This document shows positions 52,583 through 63,011 of a DNA stretch of 64,000 bases, piece after piece (the first letter of the stretch is position 1; each line of letters opens with the position of its first letter). The DNA lies in assembly GCA_903994455.1 (NCBI GenBank), contig CAJEXI010000005.1, positions 1 through 64,000 on the forward strand, in the 5' to 3' direction. Made by a program: the position numbers and the translations under genes. The notes beneath the pieces are model-generated. The model searched no databases. It had not been told where the DNA came from and worked only from the letters and a program-made list of their open reading frames with translations. Source of the DNA: an uncultured Chlorobiaceae bacterium. GTDB lineage: Bacteria > Bacteroidota > Chlorobiia > Chlorobiales > Chlorobiaceae.

Positions 52583-53325
52583 ACGACACCCTGAATGACA
52601 GCCAGCGCGAACGTTACGCCCGCCACATTGCACTCCAGGAGATCGGCGAAAAGGGACAGGTGAAGCTGCTCAAGGCAAAAGTTCTGGTCATCGGTGCTGG
52701 CGGGCTCGGTTCCCCGGTCGCCTTTTATCTCGCAGCAGCAGGAATCGGCACCATTGGCCTCATGGATGGTGACAAGGTTGATCTCAGCAACCTCCAGCGC
52801 CAGATTCTGCACACCACCGACTCAATCGGAGTTGACAAGGTAACCTCAGCAGCAGCAAGGCTTCTCGACCTTGATCCTGACCTCAAGCTCACTCTCTACC
52901 CGTTCCGGCTCACCGCTGACAATGCTCCGGAGATTCTTGCGCCGTACGACTTCGTGATCGATGCCACCGACAACTTCGACTCAAAATTTCTGATATCAAG
53001 AGCCTGCCACAACGCGGCAAAACCTTACTCCCACGCAGGAATCAGAGAGTTCCATGGCCAGACCATGACGGTGCACCCCGGTGCATCAACCTGCTACCAC
53101 TGCCTTTTCCACGAAGAGGGGGTTCCTGCCGCCAGCATCCCGAAAGGACCACTCGGTGCCGTCCCCGGCATTATCGGTTCCATCCAGTCGACCGAAGCCA
53201 TAAAAAATATTCTGACCATCGGGACACCACTCATCAACACCCTGCTGACCTGCGACACTCTCACCATGACCATCCGAAAAATAAGAGTCGCCCGCGACCC
53301 GCACTGTCCAATATGCGGCTGCTGA
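52573..53325 (+). CDS. thiF: ThiS adenylyltransferase (ThiF/MoeB family)
   Basis: A 250-residue E1-like enzyme: RYARHIALQEIGEKGQVKLLKAKVLVIGAGGLGSP, LMDGDKVDLSNLQRQILH, and the catalytic-Asp region FVIDATDNFDSKFLIS. Zinc is likely held by CYHCLF and the C-terminal CPICGC. It adenylates ThiS so it can accept sulfur. Being in the thi operon favours ThiF over MoeB, though it could serve both pathways. Confidence 0.93.
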   Translation: MPLNDTLNDSQRERYARHIALQEIGEKGQVKLLKAKVLVIGAGGLGSPVAFYLAAAGIGTIGLMDGDKVDLSNLQRQILHTTDSIGVDKVTSAAARLLDLDPDLKLTLYPFRLTADNAPEILAPYDFVIDATDNFDSKFLISRACHNAAKPYSHAGIREFHGQTMTVHPGASTCYHCLFHEEGVPAASIPKGPLGAVPGIIGSIQSTEAIKNILTIGTPLINTLLTCDTLTMTIRKIRVARDPHCPICGC

Positions 53326-53449
53326 CAACACAGCTTTCTGCAGAACATCAGCCAGCAAGAGAAATGTAAACGCGGTGTCTGTTATCCACTCTTATTCACG
53401 CGAATCAATGTTACACGAAATGATATCGGAGATTCGGGACTAATAATAG

Positions 53450-56080
53450 CTATTCCTGTTCCAAAAAAGGCAGTACCTCCCACTCACCAGCAAGTAGCAC
53501 CAGCAAGTCACCCGGTCGAGCATCGGCAATAATCCTCTTTACTGCGTCGGAATGGTTTCGCTCGATGGTGATAGATTCCTGAGACACCCCTTCTTTCAGC
53601 AGACACGCCTGACTGTATTCAAGCATCTTGTTTATCGGATCATCACCACGCCACTCCGGGCTTTTCTGAACGTAAACAGGGTCACAGCCCAGAACAAAGT
53701 GATCGAATGTACGCGAAAGATAAGGGGCGCTCACTTTCAGATGCACGGGATGTCTGTTACCAATATTAAGGTTGAGCATGCGACGCTTACCTGTAACATG
53801 CAGTTTTGAAACCATCTGGCATAACTCACGAACACCATCCGGGTTATGGGCGAAGTCCAGCAATACCTTAAACTCAAAACCTTCGATGAAGTTAAAGCGA
53901 CCAGGATTCTGTTCCTGAGTATTGGCAAAAATGGCCAGGGCTTTTCTTATAATTTCTTGAGGAATTCCTTGCGCCCATGCAAGTGCGACCGCAAAAAGAG
54001 CATTTATCTCATTGACACGCAGCAATCCGTTCATGGTGGCAGGAATATCTTCCAGTGGCATCAAGAACGACTGCCGTGTACCTTCAGCCAATACAATCCA
54101 TGATGTTCCATTGTGTTTCTGGGCAAATACTCCTGCCCCACCCAGCTTGAGATGATCTTGCAACGCGAGAGTGGAAGAATCACGAGCGACAAGAATATGC
54201 TTCGGAGCGCGAGCATAGTAACGCATCGCCAAACACAAAGGGTCTTCGGCGTTAATGACAACGGCCTGCGTAGCTCTCTCCAGCACACTTGCCTTGAGGC
54301 GCCCCATCTCCCCCAGACTGTTGATGCCATCAACACCGATATGGTCATCCTGAACATTCAAAAGCGCTGCAACATCATAGCGATCGCAAGGATGACCAAA
54401 ATAAATTAGTCCTTTTCGCGGCATCTCAATTACTGCTGCCTCTACAGCAGAATCTTCGAGCAGCATCCGACCGCCAGGATACCCGGAAAGATTCTGATCA
54501 GCTATCATATCATCTCCAACCCACACTCCATTGGTCGTACACACCCCTGCTCTCTTGCCTGAGGTCTTCCAGATATGATGAAGCATCCGGGAGGTTGTTG
54601 TTTTACCGTTGGTTCCAGTAATAGCCGCAACAGGAATACGTGGAGATTTTTTGCGGAACAGCCAGTCGATAATTTCACCATTGATGTCACGATCCGGCAC
54701 ACTCAGCCAATGGGGACGAAAACCCGGCTGGGAGTTTACCTCAATAATTTTGCCCCCAATATCACGCCATGATTTTGCAATATCAGTGCACAAAAAATCA
54801 ACTCCGGCAATATCAAGACCAATCAGGCGAGTCGCACGCTCAACAACAATTCTGTTATCGGGATGCACCTTGTCTGTCACATCAACCGCACTGCCGCCGG
54901 TACTGATATTGGCCGTATACCGTAACCGCACAAAGCGCCCCGTCTCCGGCACACTTTCGACCTCCAGACACTGGTCACGAAGACAACGCATAGCCTCAGC
55001 GTTCAGGTCAATTGCAATCAAAATGCTGCGTTTTACCTGACCACGGCGCTGATCAGCATTAACCTCTTTAACCAACTGTTCAACACTGCTTATACCATTA
55101 CCTGTAACACCAGCCGGAATACGCAGAGTCGCCATCAAAAGTTTTCCGCCCACAACCAGCATTCTGTGATCATCACCATCAACATGCTTTTCTACAATGA
55201 TACCATCTGGACTGAGCCTGAAAGCGTTATCCACTGCTTGATCAAAGATGGCCTTATCTTTAATTCCAGGGACAACCCCTATACCCTGTTCTTGTTGTAA
55301 CGGCTTGACAACAACTGGCCAGCCAAGTTTTGCCGCACCAGAAAATGCTTGTTTCCGATCGCAAGCCATAAAACCTGAAGGAACAGGCACACCATTCTGT
55401 TGTAAAAGAGAGGATGTCTGAAATTTATGGTGTGCGATACGAACACCGATAACACTGGTAGCATCAGTAAAGCTGCTATCCATACGCAAAGCGTTGGTGC
55501 CCCATCCCAGACGAACAGAGCCAGTTGAAACAGAAACCGGTATCTTGCGTTGCCATGCAGAACAGGCAAAGCGAAGAGAATTGGGAGAGAGGCCACCCGG
55601 TTGAGCATTGAGCAACCACTCATCAAATTCTTTTGCAAGCTTGCCTGGCAGCTCTGCGACAGGAGAAGATGCCGACCAAAGCAAAAGGTATCGCAAAGCA
55701 AAATACAAGGCATTTTTAAAAACTGGCTCACGTTCCCAAGCCAAAGCAAGGGCGATTGAAGAACCTGACACCATGAGCACCCTGCCATCCCCTGCAAAAT
55801 CACCTGCCCAACGCTGGAATGCAATGGTCAGCGCCACTACCCAGTGAGGTAATGAATATTCCATGCAGGGTTCAACTAAAAACGCATGAGGCAACTCTTC
55901 AGTCTTGATACCAAACAATAAATGCTGTGGCCACAAATACGTAACCTGATGACGAACATCATCATCCGTTAGCGACCACTCTTTAATCTGCTCTTCAAAT
56001 CTCAATATCAGCGTAGCAGTCTTTCCAGACAGGCCAGCATAAGCGCCTCGGTAAAATTTCAGATTTTCTATCGTAACCAT
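53450..56080 (-). CDS. Cyanophycin-synthetase-like ATP-grasp/Mur-ligase protein
   Basis: From the ATG at 56080 (MVTIENLKFYRGAYAGL) about 876 residues; the frame is open to 56161. Domains in order: N-terminal region (1-190), ATP-grasp (about 195-460: KFQTSSLLQQNGVPVPSGFM, GWPVVVKPLQQEQGIGV, IVEKHVDGDDHRMLVVGG), then Mur-ligase ATPase (about 480-876: AAITGTNGKTTTSRMLHHIW, FEFKVLLDFAHNPDGVRELCQ). The domain order and length match CphA-type cyanophycin synthetase, which joins Asp and Arg into a storage polymer. The ATP-grasp Lys and P-loop are intact. No cyanophycinase gene is in the window. Confidence 0.85.
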   Translation of the reverse strand: MVTIENLKFYRGAYAGLSGKTATLILRFEEQIKEWSLTDDDVRHQVTYLWPQHLLFGIKTEELPHAFLVEPCMEYSLPHWVVALTIAFQRWAGDFAGDGRVLMVSGSSIALALAWEREPVFKNALYFALRYLLLWSASSPVAELPGKLAKEFDEWLLNAQPGGLSPNSLRFACSAWQRKIPVSVSTGSVRLGWGTNALRMDSSFTDATSVIGVRIAHHKFQTSSLLQQNGVPVPSGFMACDRKQAFSGAAKLGWPVVVKPLQQEQGIGVVPGIKDKAIFDQAVDNAFRLSPDGIIVEKHVDGDDHRMLVVGGKLLMATLRIPAGVTGNGISSVEQLVKEVNADQRRGQVKRSILIAIDLNAEAMRCLRDQCLEVESVPETGRFVRLRYTANISTGGSAVDVTDKVHPDNRIVVERATRLIGLDIAGVDFLCTDIAKSWRDIGGKIIEVNSQPGFRPHWLSVPDRDINGEIIDWLFRKKSPRIPVAAITGTNGKTTTSRMLHHIWKTSGKRAGVCTTNGVWVGDDMIADQNLSGYPGGRMLLEDSAVEAAVIEMPRKGLIYFGHPCDRYDVAALLNVQDDHIGVDGINSLGEMGRLKASVLERATQAVVINAEDPLCLAMRYYARAPKHILVARDSSTLALQDHLKLGGAGVFAQKHNGTSWIVLAEGTRQSFLMPLEDIPATMNGLLRVNEINALFAVALAWAQGIPQEIIRKALAIFANTQEQNPGRFNFIEGFEFKVLLDFAHNPDGVRELCQMVSKLHVTGKRRMLNLNIGNRHPVHLKVSAPYLSRTFDHFVLGCDPVYVQKSPEWRGDDPINKMLEYSQACLLKEGVSQESITIERNHSDAVKRIIADARPGDLLVLLAGEWEVLPFLEQE

Positions 56081-56429
56081 CAAAAAAAAATGTGTAGCCC
56101 AAGCAGAGCGATTCATAAAAACAGTAACAGGGCGAAGAGCCCATGAGCCATGGATATACAAAAGTTTGAATCAAATAGCGCTGTATAAATGACACTCCTC
56201 TGTTAATTGGTATCGGAATTGCAATAACATAGTTCATCAAATTATTTACCCGTATGATTTTCGTGAAATCATTCGCAATAACCGTTGTTATTTATTATAC
56301 TCAGTGTCAGTTAACATCTGTTAATATACCGTAGGTGCAAAAGAGCAATTCAATCAGCGACTAACACTTTTTTACTTATAGACCATCTCCTTGTAATATA
56401 ATTCTTTTGAAAGACAAGCACGTCACATC

Positions 56430-59261
56430 ATGATGCAGCAGAATAGCAGCAGCTCTTATCTTTTTGGGGGAAATGCCCCCTACATCGAAGATCTTTATGA
56501 GGCCTATCTCGACAATCCGGGCTCTGTTTCTGAAAAGTGGCGCGCTTACTTTGACGCCATGCAGAATATGCCGGGTTCGAACAGTGCCGATGCTCGCGAC
56601 ATCGCACACTCACCCGTCCAGGCATCGTTTGCTGAAAGAGCCCGCCTTGGCCCCATCCACCGTATTGTAGCAAATCCTGATGCCGAACTGGGGCGCAAAC
56701 GGGTGTCGGTTCAGAAACTGATCGCCGCCTATCGCAACATTGGCTCTCGCTGGGCAGATCTTGATCCCCTGAAACGTCAGGAGCGACCCGCACTCCCCGA
56801 TCTTGAACCCTCCTTTTACGGGTTCACGGATACCGACATGGATATTGTCTTTAACACCAGCAATACCTATTTCGGCAAGGAAAGTATGCCGCTGCGCGAA
56901 GTGTTGCAGAATCTGCGCGAAACCTACTGTGGCACCCTTGGCATTGAGTTCATGTACATCACTGACCAGACGGAAAAACGGTGGTGGCAGGCAAAGTTCG
57001 AGACAATACGATCGAAACCCGATTTCACTGTAGAGAAGAAAAAACATATTCTTGAACGGTTAACTGCTGCGGAAGGATTTGAGCGCTACCTGCATACCCG
57101 CTTTATCGGCCAGAAACGCTTCTCCCTTGAAGGTGGAGAGAGCTTTATTGCCGCTATGGATGAGCTGATTCAGCGTGCAGGCAAAGCGGGGGTTCAGGAG
57201 ATTGTCATCGGCATGGCCCACAGGGGACGGCTCAATGTGCTGGTCAACATCATGGGAAAAAATCCGCTGGATCTTTTTGCGGAGTTTGAGGGCAAACATG
57301 CGGCTGATCTTCCCTCCGGCGATGTCAAATATCATCAGGGCTTTACCAGCGACATTGCCACTCCCGGCGGCCCGATCAATCTCTCTCTTGCTTTTAACCC
57401 TTCGCATCTTGAAATTGTCAATCCGGTTGTTGAGGGCGCGGTCAAGGCCCGCCAGGTCCGCAGGGGCGACAGGGACGGTTCACAGGTGCTGCCAATTCTG
57501 GTTCACGGTGATGCGGCCTTTGCCGGGCAGGGTGTCATCATGGAGACGCTGAATCTTGCGCTGACAAGGGGATACGGCACCGGCGGCACGGTTCATATTG
57601 TTATCAACAACCAAATCGGCTTTACCACCTCCGACCCTCGCGACAGCCGTTCAACAACCTACTGCACCGATGTGGTCAAGATGATTGAGGCACCGGTGCT
57701 GCACGTCAATGGCGACGACCCTGAATCGGTCGTGCTGGCAACACAGATGGCGCTCGATTACCGGCAGGCGTTCAAACGCGATGTGGTTATTGATATTATC
57801 TGTTTCCGTAAGCTTGGCCATAACGAACAGGATACTCCGGCCATGACCCAGCCACTGATGTACAAGAAGATAGACAAGCACCCCGGCACCCGGAAACTCT
57901 TTGCCGAAAGACTTGAGTCGCAGGGTGTCATTAACGAAGAGTATGCCACAAAACTCAGTCAGCAGTTCCGCAAGGATCTTGATGAAGGAAAGTACTCCGC
58001 AAATCCGGTGCTGGTCAATAAAACCATCTTTACAGCGGAACCGGCAACAGGGCGTGATGAAGTCTCCGAAACCGGCGTTCCGCTTGCCGAGCTCAGACGA
58101 CTCTCGGAGATGATCACCAAAATCCCCGAAGGGTTCAAGCTTCACCAGTTGGTAGAAAAGGTGGTCAATGACCGTGCCCGCATGGGTCGTGGAGAACAGC
58201 TTCTCGACTGGGGTATGGGTGAACATCTGGCATTTGCATCCCTTGTTGCTGGCGGTTACCCGATACGCATTACCGGTCAGGACAGCGGCAGGGCAACATT
58301 TTCGCACCGCCATGCCGTTCTGCACGACCAGAAACGCGAAAAATGGGATTCGGGCATTTACATCCCGCTTCAGAATGTAGCCAGCAACCAGGCTGCCTTT
58401 ACGGTTATCGACTCCGTGCTTTCCGAAGAGGCGGTTCTTGGTTTTGAATACGGCTACTCGATCTCCGCTCCCGACACCCTGGTGATCTGGGAAGCACAGT
58501 TTGGCGACTTTGCCAATGGTGCGCAGGTGCTTGTCGATCAGTTTATCACCTCCGGTGAGGTCAAGTGGGGCCTGGCATCCGGCCTGACCTTAATGCTGCC
58601 CCACGGCTATGAAGGGCAGGGACCGGAACACTCATCAGCCCGACCGGAACGCTTTCTGCAGCTCTGTGCCGAGAACAACATCCAGGTTTGTCAACCAACC
58701 AACCCCGCCCAGATTTTCCACCTGCTTCGGCGGCAGATGACCACCATGATCCGCAAACCACTGGTGATTCTTACTCCTAAATCACTGCTCCGTAACAAGG
58801 AGGCGGTCTCTGCACTTGGCGAACTCTCCACCGGAAATTTTCTGAACATTATCAGTGATACGACCGCAAATCCTGAAAAAGTGCGGAGAATGATTGCCTG
58901 TTCCGGCAAGGTCTATTACGATCTTCTGAACCGCAGACGGGAAAACACAGCGGAAGATGTTGCCATTATCCGTATCGAACAGCTTTATCCTTTTCCACTT
59001 GAGGAGTTTGGCGCTGAACTTGCGCTCTATCCTCAACTGAAGGATATTGTCTGGTGTCAGGATGAGCCTAAAAATCAGGGGTATTGGCGTTTTCTCCAGC
59101 ATTATATCATGAAAGCGATGATGCCAGGCCAGCAGTTCGGCTATGCAGGAAGGCTCGCATCAGCATCGACCGCATGCGGTTATGCTGCAATACATGCTAT
59201 CCAGCAAAAGGCGTTGCTTGATCAGGCATTCGGTGAGTTTAGCGTTTTTTTCAACAAATAA
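56430..59261 (+). CDS. sucA: 2-oxoglutarate dehydrogenase E1 component
   Basis: A 943-residue thiamine-diphosphate enzyme: N-terminal segment SYLFGGNAPYIEDLYEAYLDNPGSV, then IEFMYITDQTEKRWWQAKFE, GMAHRGRLNVLVNIMGKNP, the TPP/Mg site HGDAAFAGQGVIMETLNL and NNQIGFTTSDPRDSRSTTYCTDVVKMI, LGFEYGYSI and VWEAQFGDFANGAQV-like IWEAQFGDFANGAQ. It decarboxylates 2-oxoglutarate and hands succinyl to E2. Start of the sucA-sucB-lpd operon. Normal length. Confidence 0.97.
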   Translation: MMQQNSSSSYLFGGNAPYIEDLYEAYLDNPGSVSEKWRAYFDAMQNMPGSNSADARDIAHSPVQASFAERARLGPIHRIVANPDAELGRKRVSVQKLIAAYRNIGSRWADLDPLKRQERPALPDLEPSFYGFTDTDMDIVFNTSNTYFGKESMPLREVLQNLRETYCGTLGIEFMYITDQTEKRWWQAKFETIRSKPDFTVEKKKHILERLTAAEGFERYLHTRFIGQKRFSLEGGESFIAAMDELIQRAGKAGVQEIVIGMAHRGRLNVLVNIMGKNPLDLFAEFEGKHAADLPSGDVKYHQGFTSDIATPGGPINLSLAFNPSHLEIVNPVVEGAVKARQVRRGDRDGSQVLPILVHGDAAFAGQGVIMETLNLALTRGYGTGGTVHIVINNQIGFTTSDPRDSRSTTYCTDVVKMIEAPVLHVNGDDPESVVLATQMALDYRQAFKRDVVIDIICFRKLGHNEQDTPAMTQPLMYKKIDKHPGTRKLFAERLESQGVINEEYATKLSQQFRKDLDEGKYSANPVLVNKTIFTAEPATGRDEVSETGVPLAELRRLSEMITKIPEGFKLHQLVEKVVNDRARMGRGEQLLDWGMGEHLAFASLVAGGYPIRITGQDSGRATFSHRHAVLHDQKREKWDSGIYIPLQNVASNQAAFTVIDSVLSEEAVLGFEYGYSISAPDTLVIWEAQFGDFANGAQVLVDQFITSGEVKWGLASGLTLMLPHGYEGQGPEHSSARPERFLQLCAENNIQVCQPTNPAQIFHLLRRQMTTMIRKPLVILTPKSLLRNKEAVSALGELSTGNFLNIISDTTANPEKVRRMIACSGKVYYDLLNRRRENTAEDVAIIRIEQLYPFPLEEFGAELALYPQLKDIVWCQDEPKNQGYWRFLQHYIMKAMMPGQQFGYAGRLASASTACGYAAIHAIQQKALLDQAFGEFSVFFNK

Positions 59262-59270
59262 TATCCACGA

Positions 59271-60509
59271 ATGGCAATCATTGATGTCACTATATCCCAG
59301 TTGTCGGAATCCGTTGCAGAAGCAACACTGCTGAACTGGAAAAAATCCCCGGGAGAAGCTGTTGCTGTAGACGAAATTCTCTTTGAAATTGAAACCGACA
59401 AAGTTGTCTTTGATGTACCGTCTCCCTCCGCAGGCGTTCTCTTTGAAATTCTTGTCGGTGACGGTGGCACGGTCGTTCCCAATCAGGTTCTGGCACGCAT
59501 CGACAGCGAAGGCAAACAGGCAGCAGCATCTGTTCCTGATCAGCAAAAGATCGAAACGGCTCCGCAAACGGTTGTTCCAAAATCGGAAGGCGGAAGTGCC
59601 ATGCCTGCCGCAGCAAAACTGATGGCTGAAACCGGCCTGAACCTGTCGCAGGTAGAGGGCACCGGCAGGCATGGAAGAGTTACCAAAGGCGATGTTCTTC
59701 AAGCTATTGCCGCAGGAGCAGAACCGGCGGCCAAACCAGCACAGGCAGTTCCGGCAGTACAAAAGCTGAAACCAGCAGAAGCCGTTACTGACCCTTCTCT
59801 GCTGACCGACCGACCAGAACAGCGCGTCCCCATGACCCGCCTCAGAGCGCGAATCGCTGAAAGGCTTCTTCATTCCCAGGCAACCAATGCCATTCTGACA
59901 ACCTTCAATGAGGTTGACATGCATGCGGTCATTGAGTTGCGCAACCGCTACAAGGTTGCCTTTGAAAAAGAGCACGGTGTCAAGCTCGGCTTTATGTCCT
60001 TCTTTGTCAAGGCAACCGTACACGCCCTGCGCAAATATCCTGTCCTGAACGCTTCAGTTGACGGCAAGGATATCATTTATCACGGTTATTTTGATATTGG
60101 AATTGCTGTCAGTTCACCAAGGGGTCTTGTTGTCCCTATCTTGCGCAATGTCGACCAGATGACCATTGCCGACATTGAAGGCAAAATTGCCGACTATTCG
60201 ACCAAGGCAAAATTGGGAACACTCTCTCTTGAAGAGCTGACCGGTGGCACCTTCTCGATTTCCAACGGAGGCGTTTTCGGTTCAATGCTTTCAACACCGA
60301 TCATCAATCCGCCGCAGTCTGCAATTCTTGGCATCCACGCCACCAAGGAGAGGCCGATTGTGGAAAACGGGCAGATCGTCATTCGACCGATGAACTATCT
60401 GGCCATGTCTTATGACCATCGGATTATCGACGGCAAGGAAGCGGTACTTGGTCTTGTTGCAATCAAAGATGCTCTGGAAGATCCGGCGCGTCTCTTACTT
60501 GATCTTTAA
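59271..60509 (+). CDS. sucB: Dihydrolipoamide succinyltransferase (E2)
   Basis: A 412-residue protein: one lipoyl domain (residues 1-78, lipoyl lysine in [14 protein letters not shown]), a Pro/Ala linker, a peripheral subunit-binding domain (about 108-145: [36 protein letters not shown]), a second linker and the catalytic domain (about 180-412) with the His and Asp of [13 protein letters not shown] near residue 380. [34 protein letters not shown] is typical for the succinyl-transferring type. Ten bases after sucA. Confidence 0.96.
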   Translation: MAIIDVTISQLSESVAEATLLNWKKSPGEAVAVDEILFEIETDKVVFDVPSPSAGVLFEILVGDGGTVVPNQVLARIDSEGKQAAASVPDQQKIETAPQTVVPKSEGGSAMPAAAKLMAETGLNLSQVEGTGRHGRVTKGDVLQAIAAGAEPAAKPAQAVPAVQKLKPAEAVTDPSLLTDRPEQRVPMTRLRARIAERLLHSQATNAILTTFNEVDMHAVIELRNRYKVAFEKEHGVKLGFMSFFVKATVHALRKYPVLNASVDGKDIIYHGYFDIGIAVSSPRGLVVPILRNVDQMTIADIEGKIADYSTKAKLGTLSLEELTGGTFSISNGGVFGSMLSTPIINPPQSAILGIHATKERPIVENGQIVIRPMNYLAMSYDHRIIDGKEAVLGLVAIKDALEDPARLLLDL

Positions 60510-60524
60510 GGGAGAAATTATACT

Positions 60525-61961
60525 ATGAGCAAACAATTTGACGTTCTCGTTATTGGCGCTGGCCCTGGTGGGTACATCGCTGCAATCCGTGCGGCACAGC
60601 TTGGCTTTTCAGTGGCCTGCTGCGAGTTCAGCGCTTATGACGATCCTGCCGGAGAACCACGGCTTGGCGGCACCTGTCTCAACGCAGGGTGTATTCCCCT
60701 CAAAGCGCTTGTCGCTTCATCGGAAGCATACGAAAAAGCAGTGCTTCACCTCCCTGAGCATGGCATCACTGCTACCGGAATAAGCATTGATGTTGCAAAA
60801 ATGCAAAAGCGCAAGGAGGCTATTGTCACCAAAATGACCTCCGGCGTAAAATTCCTTTTCCGTAAAAACAAAATCACTTTTCTCAAGGGCCGAGGCTCTT
60901 TTGCCGGAAAAACTGATGCCGGCTATCGGATCATCATCAGCGGACAAGATGGCGATGAGGAGGTGCTGTCACAGAAGGTGATTATTGCTACAGGTTCAAA
61001 AGCCCGTCATATCCCCAACGTCCAGGTCGATAACGTAACGATTTGCGATAACGAAGGCGCACTGAAATTCACCGAAGCGCCAAAAAAACTGGGTGTCATT
61101 GGTGCGGGTGTCATTGGCCTTGAAGTGGGTTCGGTCTGGCGCAGACTCGGTGCAGAGATTACGGTTCTTGAAGTGATGCCCTCGTTTCTTGGTGCCGCCG
61201 ACGAAAGTATTTCAAGAGAGGCTTCCAAACTCTTTTTAAAACAGGGCCTGAACATCAAGCTCGGTGTCAGAATCGGCCAGGCTAAACTCACCAAAGATGG
61301 TGTCAGCATTGCCTATACTGACGATCAGGGTTCAGAACATACCCTCGAATGCGACAAGCTGATTGTCTCCGTTGGCCGTACTCCAAACACTGAAAAGCTC
61401 AACCTTGAGGCTGTCGGCCTGCAGACCGATGAACGAGGCTTTATTCCCGTCAACGACCATTGCGCTACTGCCGCTCCCGGTGTTTATGCCATCGGAGATG
61501 TGGTGCGGGGCCCCATGCTGGCACACAAGGCTGAAGACGAAGGCGTGATGGTGGCCGAACTGCTGGCAGGTCAGAAGCCGCACCTCGACTACAACAGCAT
61601 GCCCTGGGTTATCTACACCACCCCGGAAATTGCCTGGGTTGGAAAAACCGAACAGCAGCTTCGCTCTGAAGGACGCGACTACAAAACAGGACAATTTCCT
61701 TTTGCGGCCAACGGACGGGCACTGGGCCTTGGTGATGCGGATGGGTTTATCAAAATGCTTGCTGATGCAAAAACCGATGAAATTCTCGGCGTACACATTA
61801 TTGGAGCAAGCGCCTCCGACCTGATCGCTGAAGCTGCGCTTGCCATGGAGTTTCATGCATCATCCGAGGATGTGGCCCGCACCTGCCATCCTCATCCAAG
61901 CCTTTCGGAGGTGATGCGCGAAGCCGCTCTCGCCATTGAAAAGCGTGCGCTTAATATGTAA
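60525..61961 (+). CDS. lpd: Dihydrolipoamide dehydrogenase (E3)
   Basis: A 478-residue flavoprotein disulfide reductase: FAD motif VLVIGAGPGGYIAAIRAAQLG, redox disulfide GGTCLNAGCIPLKALV, NAD motif LGVIGAGVIGLEVGSVWRRLGAEITV, second FAD motif VYAIGDVVRGPMLAHKAEDEG, and catalytic His/Glu near HPHPSLSEVMREAAL. It reoxidises lipoyl groups for the OGDH complex with NAD. Preceded by GGAGAAA; 15 bases after sucB. Confidence 0.97.
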   Translation: MSKQFDVLVIGAGPGGYIAAIRAAQLGFSVACCEFSAYDDPAGEPRLGGTCLNAGCIPLKALVASSEAYEKAVLHLPEHGITATGISIDVAKMQKRKEAIVTKMTSGVKFLFRKNKITFLKGRGSFAGKTDAGYRIIISGQDGDEEVLSQKVIIATGSKARHIPNVQVDNVTICDNEGALKFTEAPKKLGVIGAGVIGLEVGSVWRRLGAEITVLEVMPSFLGAADESISREASKLFLKQGLNIKLGVRIGQAKLTKDGVSIAYTDDQGSEHTLECDKLIVSVGRTPNTEKLNLEAVGLQTDERGFIPVNDHCATAAPGVYAIGDVVRGPMLAHKAEDEGVMVAELLAGQKPHLDYNSMPWVIYTTPEIAWVGKTEQQLRSEGRDYKTGQFPFAANGRALGLGDADGFIKMLADAKTDEILGVHIIGASASDLIAEAALAMEFHASSEDVARTCHPHPSLSEVMREAALAIEKRALNM

Positions 61962-61964
61962 TGC

Positions 61965-63011
61965 TCAGCAGATTCTTGGTAACTGTTCACCAAGCGGAAG
62001 ATCAATAATCCGTCGGCTGCCATACACTGTACGCATGACCACCATACCGGGATGATCGTCAACCACCGATCCGATGATGACGGCATCCCGGCCATGGTCG
62101 AAGTTCCGCATCACCTCAAGAACCTTCCCGGCATCACCTGCCGCCACAGCGACAACAAGTTTGCCTTCATTGGCCACATGGAGGGGATCAATACCAAGCA
62201 GTTCACAGGCACCCCGAACATCGGGTTTAACAGGAATTGTGGTCTCATGGATCTCAATGCCGACAGAAGAGGATTGTGCAAGTTCATTAAGGGTTGCTGC
62301 CACTCCCCCTCTGGTCGGGTCTCGCATGGCATGGATGGTAAACGGGACTGCATCAAGCATTGCACTGATCATGCCATTGAGCGCACCACAATCGCTTGTT
62401 ATCCTTGACTGGAATGAGAGACCTGTGCGCGAGGTCATGATGGCCATCCCATGATCGCCGACGGTTCCTGACAGAATAATGCTGTCGCCCGCCTTCAGGT
62501 TTCGGCACGAGAGGTTGACTCCCTCTCTGATAACTCCGATGCCGGAGGTATTGATAAAAATCCGGTCGCACTGCCCTTTGCCGACCACTTTGGTGTCGCC
62601 GGTCACCATCATCACTCCTGCCCGATGAGCAGCTTCGGCCATGCTTTTGACAATGACTTCAAGCTCTGCCAGCGAAAACCCCTCTTCAAGCACGAAGCCC
62701 GCGCTGAGATAGAGAGGCTTTGCTCCGCCAACTGCCAGGTCGTTGACAGTACCGTTAACAGCAAGCTCTCCAATGTTGCCACCAGGGAAAAAAATGGGGC
62801 TCACCACGTAGGTGTCGGTAGTAAATGCAATTCGTCCAGACGGAAGATCAAGCTTTGCCTGATCGTCAAGCAGGTCGAGGAAGGAGTTGTGAAGGTGTGG
62901 CATAAACACCCGCTGCATGAGCGCCTGCGATAACCGCCCCCCGGCACCATGGGCCATCTGGACAGTTTCGTGCTGCATAATCGGGGCTGGACAGGTCTGG
63001 ACAATGGTCAT
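61965..63011 (-). CDS. hypE: Hydrogenase maturation protein HypE
   Basis: A 348-residue enzyme of the AIR-synthase fold: [97 protein letters not shown], and the C-terminal tail PRIC, whose Cys accepts the carbamoyl group that becomes the cyanide ligand of [NiFe] hydrogenase. Overlaps hypD by 4 bases. Convergent with lpd. Confidence 0.97.
   Translation of the reverse strand: MTIVQTCPAPIMQHETVQMAHGAGGRLSQALMQRVFMPHLHNSFLDLLDDQAKLDLPSGRIAFTTDTYVVSPIFFPGGNIGELAVNGTVNDLAVGGAKPLYLSAGFVLEEGFSLAELEVIVKSMAEAAHRAGVMMVTGDTKVVGKGQCDRIFINTSGIGVIREGVNLSCRNLKAGDSIILSGTVGDHGMAIMTSRTGLSFQSRITSDCGALNGMISAMLDAVPFTIHAMRDPTRGGVAATLNELAQSSSVGIEIHETTIPVKPDVRGACELLGIDPLHVANEGKLVVAVAAGDAGKVLEVMRNFDHGRDAVIIGSVVDDHPGMVVMRTVYGSRRIIDLPLGEQLPRIC

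Noticed and set aside
57651..58325. Long minus-strand frame inside sucA
   Set aside because: Shadow of sucA; Cys/His-rich random composition.
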